Source: Bacillus vallismortis | GTDB taxonomy: Bacteria; Bacillota; Bacilli; Bacillales; Bacillaceae | Direction: 5' to 3' | Length of the DNA: 64,000 nt | Assembly: GCF_004116955.1 (NCBI RefSeq) | Contig: NZ_CP026362.1 | Span: 248,001 to 312,000, forward strand | Shown: positions 21,964-30,255 of the stretch, in pieces | Layout: each line of letters starts with the position of its first letter | Position numbering within the stretch: the first letter of the stretch is position 1 | Made by a program: the position numbers and the translations under genes | The notes under the pieces: model-generated | Database searches by the model: none | Told to the model about the DNA's origin: nothing | Seen by the model: the letters and a program-made list of their open reading frames with translations, nothing else

Positions 21964-22000
21964 AAAAAAACATGGATTTGTGAAATTTCACAAATCCATG
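21964..22000 (-). terminator. Perfect 30-bp palindrome / adeR terminator
   Basis: Bases 21971-22000 are a perfect 30-base palindrome beginning CATGGATTTGTG. On the minus strand it is followed by a T run, so it should act as the adeR terminator. Its first arm includes the last codons of adeR (stop at 21988-21990). Confidence 0.8.
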
Positions 22001-23217
22001 TGCCGAAGCTTGATATCTAAATAAATGGTGAATTTTTGATTTACATTTTTTAAATCGATTTCAGCGATCTGGCTGATACGTTTGAGGCGGTAATTCAACG
22101 TATTAACATGTATATTTAACACCTTGGCAGCGTTATTCACGTTGCTGTCAGCTTCTATAAAACGTTCTAGTGTTTCTACCATATTTGACTGGTGGTCCCG
22201 GTCATACTGTTCCAGTTTGGAAAGCGAATAATTGAAATATCCCGTCTGCTTCCGTTTTTCATCTAAGACATCTAAGTATTGATAAATGCCTAGCTCAGAA
22301 AAGCTGAAAAGATGCTGGGTCTCTTCTGCAAACCGTTCCTTCGCTTTTAAAACGGACAATGCTTCCTGATAGGAGCGGGAGACAAAAGAAATAGAGTTGT
22401 ATATTCCGCCAAAAGCGATTGAAGCGCCTTCTATTTTATACCGTTCCTTCAGCTGTCGTTGCGTACTGAAAGCAAACTGTTTTAAATCTTGAAAAGGACG
22501 GTCTGTTTTGGGCGCGGTCAAAATAATGAGTTCATTGGAATCCACGGTCGTCAGCAGCACGTGAACCTGCTGGGTTGTTTCCTGCAAATATTGCAGCTGC
22601 TGTTCAATTTTTTCCGTCAGCTCACCGTTTATCCGGATGATCATCACGGAAAACTCAGAAGGAGCAACCATTCCAAGCTTGTGGAACCCATCGGCCATGT
22701 CGCGCTCCTGGTGAATATGACCAGTAAGCATTTTCCAGAAAAACTCTTGGCTTCGTTCTTCATTTTTCGTTTTTCTGATTTGGAGCTTGAGAAGCTTGTT
22801 TCTCACTGCTTTTGCCGCCATTTGCAGTGTCATGAGATCATCGTCAGACAATGTCTTTTGGATCTCAAGCGCCCATATGAAGCCAAGCACTTGGTTGTTT
22901 TTCCAAATCGAAATGGCAACACGGTTACTGAGCCCGACCTCATCTATCTGCTGTACTCTGATCGGCTGTTCCGTTTTTAAAAGAGTTGGGATCGTCCCGT
23001 CTTTCCACAACTTGTTAATGACCTTCTCCGGCACTCTTCTGCCAATGATTGTAGCGGTTCGGGCAGGGTCTGTGCAGTCGCTGTGTGTACTGTAGGCAAG
23101 CAGTTTGTGGTTGACATCCTCTATAGTGACGGGGCAACGCAGCACGTCGCTGATATGATCAGCCACATCTTCAAGTCGGTCAAAACTGTATTGAAACGGA
23201 TCATTCGGCATGGTCAT
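21988..23217 (-). CDS. adeR: PucR-family transcriptional activator AdeR
   Basis: Encodes 409 residues from the ATG at 23217, after TAGGGAG; two Met codons stand close together (MTMP). The N-terminal part is a sensory domain. The C-terminus holds the PucR-type helix-turn-helix ([21 protein letters not shown] region). AdeR activates ald in response to alanine in B. subtilis, and the gene lies immediately upstream of ald on the same strand. A divergent SigA promoter lies just upstream. Formerly yukF. Confidence 0.92.
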   Translation of the reverse strand: MTMPNDPFQYSFDRLEDVADHISDVLRCPVTIEDVNHKLLAYSTHSDCTDPARTATIIGRRVPEKVINKLWKDGTIPTLLKTEQPIRVQQIDEVGLSNRVAISIWKNNQVLGFIWALEIQKTLSDDDLMTLQMAAKAVRNKLLKLQIRKTKNEERSQEFFWKMLTGHIHQERDMADGFHKLGMVAPSEFSVMIIRINGELTEKIEQQLQYLQETTQQVHVLLTTVDSNELIILTAPKTDRPFQDLKQFAFSTQRQLKERYKIEGASIAFGGIYNSISFVSRSYQEALSVLKAKERFAEETQHLFSFSELGIYQYLDVLDEKRKQTGYFNYSLSKLEQYDRDHQSNMVETLERFIEADSNVNNAAKVLNIHVNTLNYRLKRISQIAEIDLKNVNQKFTIYLDIKLRHMDL

Positions 23218-23250
23218 AAATCTCCCTACTTTTTCATGCTTGATTTCTCT

Positions 23251-23279
23251 TTGACATCTCATCCTCTACCTTTTATTAT
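23251..23279 (+). promoter_or_regulatory. Strong SigA-like promoter divergent from adeR
   Basis: TTGACA at 23251-23256 and TATTAT at 23274-23279 have a 17-base spacer. It faces away from adeR and has no convincing gene before the terminator at 23438. Confidence 0.65.
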
Positions 23280-23285
23280 GATTGT

Positions 23286-23490
23286 TGTTGTTTGTGAAAA
23301 TCAACAACAAAGAACGAAAGCAAAATAACCGAGTAAACGGTATACTAAAGAAACGTACGATGCTTTATATATTATGAAAGCTTACCTTGTTATAATTTCA
23401 AGAAGGTCATCAAACGACGAGAGTAAAAGAAAAACTGAACCTTTCAGAAATGGTGCTGTAGCATCAAATTTTCTGAAAGGTTTTTTTTGG
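23286..23490 (+). ncRNA. Candidate short untranslated transcript between adeR and yukE
   Basis: The interval 23218-23736 between adeR and yukE has no convincing gene. A near-consensus promoter at 23251-23279 and an intrinsic terminator at 23438-23490 define a transcript of about 200 bases. Its 5' end carries an inverted repeat, TTGTTGTT (23285-23292) and AACAACAA (23303-23310), which may instead be an operator. The only open frame inside (64 codons from 23374) has no ribosome site and runs through the terminator. Whether the RNA is made is not known from sequence. Confidence 0.4.
23438..23490 (+). terminator. Intrinsic terminator upstream of yukE
   Basis: AACCTTTCAGAAA at 23438-23450 and TTTCTGAAAGGTT at 23470-23482 form a perfect 13-bp stem followed by a run of T. 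Confidence 0.85.
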
Positions 23491-23639
23491 GAGTTGGAGA
23501 ATCATTTGGGTCTTTTGGATTATTCGAAGGATGAAGAGAAGATTAAGAAAATGAACCTACTTGTTTAACAATATATGTCATTTTTAAGTGATGTGGGATA
23601 AACCATTGGACTCATTTTGTAAAATTAAAACATATTTGT

Positions 23640-23669
23640 TTGACTGTGCCGAAAAACTGTTTTTATAAT
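23640..23669 (+). promoter_or_regulatory. SigA promoter of the yuk (type VII) operon
   Basis: TTGACT at 23640-23645 and TATAAT at 23664-23669 have an 18-base spacer, about 70 bases before yukE. In B. subtilis this operon is known to respond to DegU~P; I could not identify a DegU site with confidence. Confidence 0.7.
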
Positions 23670-23736
23670 AATGACGTTCTAAAAATAAGTGAATTAGCCC
23701 ATATTTAGGCTGATGGCACAGGAGGTAATGAGGAAT

Positions 23737-24030
23737 ATGGCAGGATTAATTCGTGTCACACCCGAAGAGCTAAGAGCGATGGCGAAGCAATACGGCGTTG
23801 AGAGCCAGGAAGTATTAAATCAGGTTGATCGTTTAAACCGTATGATCTCTGATTTGAAAAGCATGTGGGAAGGTGCTTCAAGTGAAGCGTTCGCAGATCA
23901 ATACGAGCAGCTCAAACCTTCATTTATCAAAATGTCAGATTTGCTTCAAGATGTGAATCAGCAGCTTGATCAAACTGCAAATACACTTGAGTCTACTGAC
24001 CAAGACATCGCAAATCAAATTCGCGGATAA
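23737..24030 (+). CDS. yukE: WXG100 protein YukE (type VII substrate)
   Basis: Encodes 97 residues from the ATG at 23737, 11 bases after GGAGG. It is a helical-hairpin WXG100 protein like EsxA, with W44-E45-G46 at the turn. Such proteins are secreted as dimers by the type VII system encoded downstream. There is no signal peptide. It is the first gene of the operon yukE-yukD-yukC-yukBA-yueB-yueC. Confidence 0.95.
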   Translation: MAGLIRVTPEELRAMAKQYGVESQEVLNQVDRLNRMISDLKSMWEGASSEAFADQYEQLKPSFIKMSDLLQDVNQQLDQTANTLESTDQDIANQIRG

Positions 24031-24100
24031 CAGTATGAAAGGGAAGGAGCGCCTGATTCAAGAGAAGACGGCGCTCTTTCTATGTAAGGGTGATCCTAAA

Positions 24101-24340
24101 ATGTATATAGATATTACGATAGATTTGAAACATTATAACGGCAGTGTCTTTGATCTCAGATTGTCAGATTACCACCCGGTGAAAAAAGTAATTGATATTG
24201 CTTGGCAGGCTCAAAGCGTAGCTATACCTCCGCGCGAAGGGCACTGGATCAGAGTGGTTAATAAGGATACGGTGTTTTCCGGAGAATGCAAGCTGTCAGA
24301 TTGCGGCATTACAAACGGAGACCGGCTTGAAATATTATGA
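24101..24340 (+). CDS. yukD: Ubiquitin-fold type VII component YukD
   Basis: Encodes 79 residues from the ATG at 24101, after TAAGGGTGAT; the frame is open upstream into yukE but without a ribosome site. YukD (EsaB family) has a ubiquitin-like beta-grasp fold and is needed for YukE secretion. Visible features are the start MYIDITIDLK and the end GITNGDRLEIL, typical of beta-grasp proteins. There is no C-terminal diglycine. Confidence 0.92.
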   Translation: MYIDITIDLKHYNGSVFDLRLSDYHPVKKVIDIAWQAQSVAIPPREGHWIRVVNKDTVFSGECKLSDCGITNGDRLEIL

Positions 24341-24354
24341 AAGGATCTGGTTGA

Positions 24355-25707
24355 ATGTCGGATAAACAAAAATCATATGTAGAAAACCAATTAGAAGCCG
24401 TTGCCGAGACAACAGATGCCGGCTATACATTTACCTTTCAGCGGGAAAAAATAAAGCTTCTGGACGGTCTCGAAGCCAACGTGATCAAAGATGTAAATCC
24501 TTTTTTTCATAAAGAGATCGATGTGACGGATGATGAAGTGATCATCACAATCCAACCTCCTCCCTCCTATAAAGCATTCCGCTTCATGAAAGCTAAAGAT
24601 AAAAAAAGCAAATGGCAGTTTGCCTATCAGCTTGTTCAAGCTGTACAGCATCACAATCTGTCGAGGCTTAATGTGATTGTCGCTCCTGAAAACATTGTAT
24701 TCGATAAAGGCCTGACGCCTTATTTTCTTCATTACGGCGTAAAAGAAAGCATTCCTCCATACGGGCAAGATGAGGAAAGAGTGTGGCGGGAGCTGAAAGC
24801 CGCAGCGGCTTTGGCAGTTGACGGCGCTTTTGCGTTTGAAGACTACCTGAAATTCAATGAAACGCTGACGTTCTCCGAAGAAGCTAAGGCGATATTGGAT
24901 GCAGCGTCCTATGAAGACCTGCTCGAACTGATTCAAACCCATATCGATCAGCTTGAAGCCAAAGCGAAAACATACATACATATTCCGAGAAAGAAGTGGA
25001 ACATTCAGCGATACATCGGCCTGGGGCTTATTGTTTTGCTGGTCCCGGCGCTTATTTATTCGATGTACGCCTTATTTTTCGCACAGCCAAAGCATCAGGC
25101 GATAGTGGACAGCAACCGCGCTTTCTTAAACAAGCAGTACAGTGAGGTGATCAGCACACTGTCAAAATACGATCCGGAGAGCCTGCCGGAATCGGTGCAG
25201 TATCAGCTGGCGACGTCTTATGTTGAGGTTGAAAATCTAGGGAGTGCAAAAACTAAAAATATTGAAAATAATTTAGTCACACTTCAATCAGACCCTCAGC
25301 ATTTCTTGTATTGGATTGATTATGGCCGAGGGAATTACAAAGAAGCTATCAGTATTGGCCGTAAACTTGAATACAATGATTATATTTACTTTGGCCTTGC
25401 AAAATATAAACAGCAGCTTTTATCTGAAGATACAAATGATGAAGACATACAAAAAGAACTCGATTCAGTTAATAGTGAACTTGAAAAAGCAAAAAAGGAG
25501 CATGACGAAAATCAAGAACAGTCTAATACTGACACATCTTTAGTTGATACAACCGAAGAACAAACACAAACAGACGAACAAAAACAACAAGCTGAAGAAA
25601 AAGCGGCAGAAGAAAAAGCCGCAGCCGAAGAAAAAGCGAAAAAAGAAGAACAAGCGAAGAAAGAAAAAGAAACAGAAAAGAAAGATGAGAAAAAAGATGA
25701 CAAATAA
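24355..25707 (+). CDS. yukC: Type VII secretion membrane protein YukC (EssB)
   Basis: Encodes 450 residues. The N-terminal cytosolic part is a pseudokinase-like domain (about residues 1-215). One transmembrane helix follows at about 221-245 (IGLGLIVLLVPALIYSMYAL). The extracytosolic part is helical and ends in a Glu/Lys/Ala-rich tail of low complexity. EssB/YukC is a structural subunit that bridges YukBA and the other membrane proteins. The ATG starts 14 bases after yukD. From about 25240 to 25560 the DNA becomes A+T-rich, suggesting a more variable segment. Confidence 0.9.
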   Translation: MSDKQKSYVENQLEAVAETTDAGYTFTFQREKIKLLDGLEANVIKDVNPFFHKEIDVTDDEVIITIQPPPSYKAFRFMKAKDKKSKWQFAYQLVQAVQHHNLSRLNVIVAPENIVFDKGLTPYFLHYGVKESIPPYGQDEERVWRELKAAAALAVDGAFAFEDYLKFNETLTFSEEAKAILDAASYEDLLELIQTHIDQLEAKAKTYIHIPRKKWNIQRYIGLGLIVLLVPALIYSMYALFFAQPKHQAIVDSNRAFLNKQYSEVISTLSKYDPESLPESVQYQLATSYVEVENLGSAKTKNIENNLVTLQSDPQHFLYWIDYGRGNYKEAISIGRKLEYNDYIYFGLAKYKQQLLSEDTNDEDIQKELDSVNSELEKAKKEHDENQEQSNTDTSLVDTTEEQTQTDEQKQQAEEKAAEEKAAAEEKAKKEEQAKKEKETEKKDEKKDDK

Positions 25708-25767
25708 CGTGAGACATGAAGCGCAGGTCATCGCATGCTGCCGTTTGGCCGTTAGGGGGTTCGCCAT

Positions 25768-28700
25768 TTGAGTCTATTATGGGTGTTTTACCAAAATAAC
25801 GTTCAAAAACTGAAGCTGTCTGACCTCCCGTCGTCCCACCCGGCGACAATTGGGCCTGATGTGAAGGATTCCGTTACGATCGGCACTATTCCGTTTGAAC
25901 ACGGAGTGATTTCTCTTCAAAGAAAGGAATCTGAAGGCCAATACGAAGTTTTCCTGGGAAATGATTGTGTCGGCATGATTAAGCCGGATGGATCATTTTC
26001 TCTACAAACGGATCAGCAGGATATACGATTCATCTTGACGGACAGTGAGACTGAGAAATCCGTTTATTTTACGGGGAATCGTGATGAAATCATCTGTTCA
26101 TCAGAAGACACGAATGCGGATATTTACCTGAATCCGCAAGATATTGCTTTCGCGGAAGAAAGCACGTTCTCTTTGCTTCGTGTCGGCCCAAGCTGGTCGG
26201 TTCAACCTGAAAGCGGGACGGTCTTTTTAAACGGAGAGAAGATTAACGCCAATACAACGCTCCAGCCGGGAGATGAAATCTTCTGGAACTTTACGCAAAT
26301 GAGAGTGACGGAACAAGATCTTTTAGAAGTGGTTCATTTTGCACCGTTTGAAACAGCATTAACAGAAACGGTCAAACCGAGCACAGAGATGCAGAAAAAA
26401 TATCCGCAGTACAGAAGAACGCCGCGAATGGTATACGACCTGCCGGATGACCGCGTGTCCTTCAGTTTTCCCTCTCAAGAGAGCGATCAAACCAATAGAG
26501 GGCTGTGGCTCGTCATTCTGCCTCCGCTTGTGATGCTGATCGTGATGGGCGTTGTCGCCATCATCCAGCCGCGCGGCATATTCATCCTCGTTTCTCTGGC
26601 GATGTTTATGATGACTCTCATTACCTCGACGGTGCAATATTTCCGCGATAAAAACCAGCGGAAAAAACGCGAGGAAAAACGGGAGCGTGTGTACAAGCTT
26701 TACTTAGACAATAAGCGGAAAGAGCTTCAGGCGCTTGCTGAAAAGCAAAAGCAGGTACTTGAATTTCACTTCCCTTCATTTGAGCAAATGAAATACTTAA
26801 CAAGTGAAATCAGTGACCGGATCTGGGAAAAATCGCTTGAAAGCAAGGATTATCTCCAGCTGCGGATTGGGACGGGAACAGTCCCTTCAAGCTATGAAAT
26901 CAATATGAGTGGCGGAGACTTGGCCAATCGTGATATCGACGACCTCATGGAGAAATCGCAGCAGATGCAGCGTATCTATAAGGACATCCGCAATGCGCCG
27001 GTTACGGTCGATTTGGCGGAAGGTCCGATGGGGCTTGTCGGTAAATCGCAAATTGTGAAAAATGAGATTCACCAGCTGATCGGACAATTGTCGTTCTTCA
27101 ACAGCTATCACGATTTGCGGTTCGTATTTATTTTTCATGAAGAAGAGTATAAAGACTGGGAGTGGATGAAGTGGCTGCCGCAATTTCAAATGCCCCATAT
27201 TTATGCGAAAGGATTTATTTATAATGAGCAAACCCGAGATCAGCTTCTGTCCTCACTTTATGAATTGATCAGAGAGCGCGATCTCGAAGATGATAAAGAA
27301 AAACTGCAGTTCAAACCGCATTTTATATTTGTCATCACAAATCAGCAGCTGATCTCAGAGCACGTCATTCTCGAATATTTAGAAGGGCAGCATGAGCATC
27401 TGGGCATCTCTACAATTGTTGCTGCGGAAACAAAGGAAAGCTTGTCGGAAAACATTACGACTCTTGTCCGCTACATCAATGAGCACGAAGGGGACATTTT
27501 AATACAAAAGAAAAAAGCGGTAAGAATTCCGTTCCGCCTCGATCATCATCAGCGCGGGGACAACGAACGGTTCTCACGCACGCTGCGGACGCTGAATCAC
27601 CAGGTCGGCATTACGAATTCCATTCCGGAAACGGTATCGTTCCTGGAGCTTTTCCATGCGAAGGAAGTCAAGGAAATCGGCATTCAGCAAAAATGGCTGA
27701 CAAGTGAATCAGCGAAGTCGCTGTCAGTGCCGATCGGCTATAAGGGGAAAGATGACATTGTTTACTTGAACCTTCACGAAAAAGCCCACGGTCCGCACGG
27801 GCTGCTTGCAGGGACGACGGGATCAGGGAAAAGTGAATTTCTCCAGACGTATATTTTGTCACTTGCGGTGCATTTTCACCCGCATGAAGCGGCTTTCTTA
27901 TTGATTGACTATAAAGGCGGAGGAATGGCGCAGCCATTTCGCAATATTCCTCATCTGCTCGGCACGATCACGAATATTGAAGGAAGCAAAAACTTCAGTA
28001 TGCGTGCGCTCGCTTCTATTAAAAGCGAATTGAAAAAAAGACAGCGCCTGTTTGACCAGTATCAAGTCAACCACATCAATGACTATACAAAGCTGTATAA
28101 GCAGGGAAAAACAGAAGTGGCAATGCCTCACTTGTTCTTAATTTCTGATGAGTTCGCCGAGCTGAAGAGCGAGGAGCCTGATTTTATCAGGGAGCTTGTC
28201 AGTGCCGCGCGTATCGGGCGAAGCCTGGGTGTTCATTTGATTTTGGCGACACAGAAGCCGGGCGGCATCATCGACGACCAGATTTGGAGTAACTCGCGCT
28301 TTAAAGTGGCGCTGAAGGTTCAGGATGCCACCGACAGTAAAGAAATTTTGAAAAACAGCGATGCCGCCAACATTACCGTGACAGGACGCGGGTATTTACA
28401 GGTCGGCAACAATGAAGTGTATGAGCTGTTCCAATCCGCTTGGAGCGGAGCGCCTTACTTAGAGGAAGTCTACGGAACAGAGGACGAAATCGCGATCGTC
28501 ACGGATACGGGCTTGATCCCGCTTTCTGAAGTGGATACCGAAGATATCGCGAAAAAAGACGTTCAAACCGAAATCGAAGCCATAGTTGATGAAATTGAAC
28601 GCATCCAAGATGAAATGGGAATCGAGAAGCTGGCAAGCCCATGGCTGCCGCCGCTCGCGGAACGGATTCCGCGGACTCTTTTCCCTTCAGGCGAAAAAGA

Positions 28701-30255
28701 TCATTTCCATTTCGCATATGTCGATGAACCTGATCTGCAAAGACAGGCGCCAATTGCTTATAAGATGATGGAAGACGGAAATATCGGCATATTTGGCTCT
28801 TCCGGCTACGGAAAATCAATTGCCGCCGCTACGTTCCTGATGAGCTTTGCGGATGTATACACACCTGAACAGCTTCATGTCTATATCTTTGATTTCGGAA
28901 ACGGAACGCTTCTGCCATTAGCGAAGCTGCCGCATACCGCGGACTACTTCCTGATGGACCAATCACGAAAAATTGAAAAGTTCATGATTCGGATCAAGGA
29001 AGAAATTGACCGCCGTAAACGCCTGTTCAGGGAAAAAGAAATCAGCCACATTAAAATGTACAATGCGCTGAGCGAAGAAGAGCTTCCGTTCATTTTCATC
29101 ACCATTGATAACTTTGACATCGTCAAGGATGAAATGCATGAGCTTGAATCGGAGTTTGTCCAGCTTTCCAGAGACGGGCAGAGCTTGGGCATCTACTTCA
29201 TGATGACAGCAACGCGGGTGAATGCTGTCCGCCAATCATTGTTAAATAATCTGAAAACCAAGGTTGTCCACTATCTCATGGATCAATCTGAGGGATATTC
29301 GATTTATGGACGGCCGAAGTTCAATCTTGAACCGATTCCAGGGCGCGTCATCATTCAAAAGGAAGAACTTTATTTCGCGCAAATGTTCCTTCCTGTTGAC
29401 GCGGATGATGATATCAGCATGTTCAACGGGCTGAAAGCAGACGTTCAGAATCTTCAGGAGCGCTTTGCTTCACTGGAGCAGCCGGCACCGATTCCGATGC
29501 TGCCTGAGAGTTTGTCGACGAGAGAATTTTCTCTTCGCTTCAAGCTGGAACGCAAGCCGTTATCTGTACCGATCGGGCTTCATGAAGAAACAGTCAGCCC
29601 AGTCTATTTTGATGTGGGCAAGCATAAGCACTGCCTGATTTTAGGCCAGACCCAGCGCGGGAAAACAAACGTCTTAAAAGTCATGCTTGAACATCTGATT
29701 GATGATGAAACCGAAATGATCGGCCTGTTTGACTCGATTGACCGTGGCTTATCCCATTATGCGAAGGAATCGGATGTCTCATACTTGGAAACGAAAGAAG
29801 ACATTGAGCAGTGGGTAGATACAGCAGAAGACATTTTCAAAACAAGAGAAGCCATGTATGTAGAAGCCGTCCGTCAGGGGGACGCGCAAAATCTGAGATT
29901 CTCACAAGTAGTGCTGATGATTGACGGAATTACAAGATTCCAACAAACAATTGATACGAGAATACAAGATCGTCTGGCAAACTTCATGAAATCATACGCG
30001 CATCTTGGCTTCAGCTTTATTCCGGGCGGAAACCACAGTGAATTCTCAAAAGGCTATGACTCCTTGACGACAGAGATGAAGCAAATCCGCCACGCCATTC
30101 TGCTGATGAAAAAATCTGAACAAAATGTCATTCCTCTTCCATACCAAAGACAGGAGCCTGAAATTCAGCCGGGCTTCGGATATGTTGTGGAAAACGGGAA
30201 GGAGCAAAAAGTTCAAATTCCTTTATGTTCTGCTGAAAGGGAGAGTGCTAGATGA
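25768..30255 (+). CDS. yukBA: Type VII secretion ATPase YukBA (EssC)
   Basis: Encodes 1495 residues and starts with TTG at 25768 after TTAGGGGG. Two FHA-like domains occupy about residues 1-190. Two transmembrane helices lie near 248-292. Three FtsK/SpoIIIE ATPase domains follow, with P-loops at GTTGSGKS (Lys688), SSGYGKS (Lys1016) and GQTQRGKT (Lys1299). It is the motor of the Yuk type VII secretion system. The original sequence of 168 listed yukB and yukA separately; here it is one continuous frame. Confidence 0.95.
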   Translation: MSLLWVFYQNNVQKLKLSDLPSSHPATIGPDVKDSVTIGTIPFEHGVISLQRKESEGQYEVFLGNDCVGMIKPDGSFSLQTDQQDIRFILTDSETEKSVYFTGNRDEIICSSEDTNADIYLNPQDIAFAEESTFSLLRVGPSWSVQPESGTVFLNGEKINANTTLQPGDEIFWNFTQMRVTEQDLLEVVHFAPFETALTETVKPSTEMQKKYPQYRRTPRMVYDLPDDRVSFSFPSQESDQTNRGLWLVILPPLVMLIVMGVVAIIQPRGIFILVSLAMFMMTLITSTVQYFRDKNQRKKREEKRERVYKLYLDNKRKELQALAEKQKQVLEFHFPSFEQMKYLTSEISDRIWEKSLESKDYLQLRIGTGTVPSSYEINMSGGDLANRDIDDLMEKSQQMQRIYKDIRNAPVTVDLAEGPMGLVGKSQIVKNEIHQLIGQLSFFNSYHDLRFVFIFHEEEYKDWEWMKWLPQFQMPHIYAKGFIYNEQTRDQLLSSLYELIRERDLEDDKEKLQFKPHFIFVITNQQLISEHVILEYLEGQHEHLGISTIVAAETKESLSENITTLVRYINEHEGDILIQKKKAVRIPFRLDHHQRGDNERFSRTLRTLNHQVGITNSIPETVSFLELFHAKEVKEIGIQQKWLTSESAKSLSVPIGYKGKDDIVYLNLHEKAHGPHGLLAGTTGSGKSEFLQTYILSLAVHFHPHEAAFLLIDYKGGGMAQPFRNIPHLLGTITNIEGSKNFSMRALASIKSELKKRQRLFDQYQVNHINDYTKLYKQGKTEVAMPHLFLISDEFAELKSEEPDFIRELVSAARIGRSLGVHLILATQKPGGIIDDQIWSNSRFKVALKVQDATDSKEILKNSDAANITVTGRGYLQVGNNEVYELFQSAWSGAPYLEEVYGTEDEIAIVTDTGLIPLSEVDTEDIAKKDVQTEIEAIVDEIERIQDEMGIEKLASPWLPPLAERIPRTLFPSGEKDHFHFAYVDEPDLQRQAPIAYKMMEDGNIGIFGSSGYGKSIAAATFLMSFADVYTPEQLHVYIFDFGNGTLLPLAKLPHTADYFLMDQSRKIEKFMIRIKEEIDRRKRLFREKEISHIKMYNALSEEELPFIFITIDNFDIVKDEMHELESEFVQLSRDGQSLGIYFMMTATRVNAVRQSLLNNLKTKVVHYLMDQSEGYSIYGRPKFNLEPIPGRVIIQKEELYFAQMFLPVDADDDISMFNGLKADVQNLQERFASLEQPAPIPMLPESLSTREFSLRFKLERKPLSVPIGLHEETVSPVYFDVGKHKHCLILGQTQRGKTNVLKVMLEHLIDDETEMIGLFDSIDRGLSHYAKESDVSYLETKEDIEQWVDTAEDIFKTREAMYVEAVRQGDAQNLRFSQVVLMIDGITRFQQTIDTRIQDRLANFMKSYAHLGFSFIPGGNHSEFSKGYDSLTTEMKQIRHAILLMKKSEQNVIPLPYQRQEPEIQPGFGYVVENGKEQKVQIPLCSAERESAR

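Noticed and set aside
23374-23568. 64-codon open frame upstream of yukE
   Set aside because: No ribosome site, and the frame runs through a clear intrinsic terminator (23438-23490).
25512-25849. Overlapping open frames on both strands at the yukC end
   Set aside because: Produced by the repetitive Glu/Lys/Ala codons of the YukC tail.
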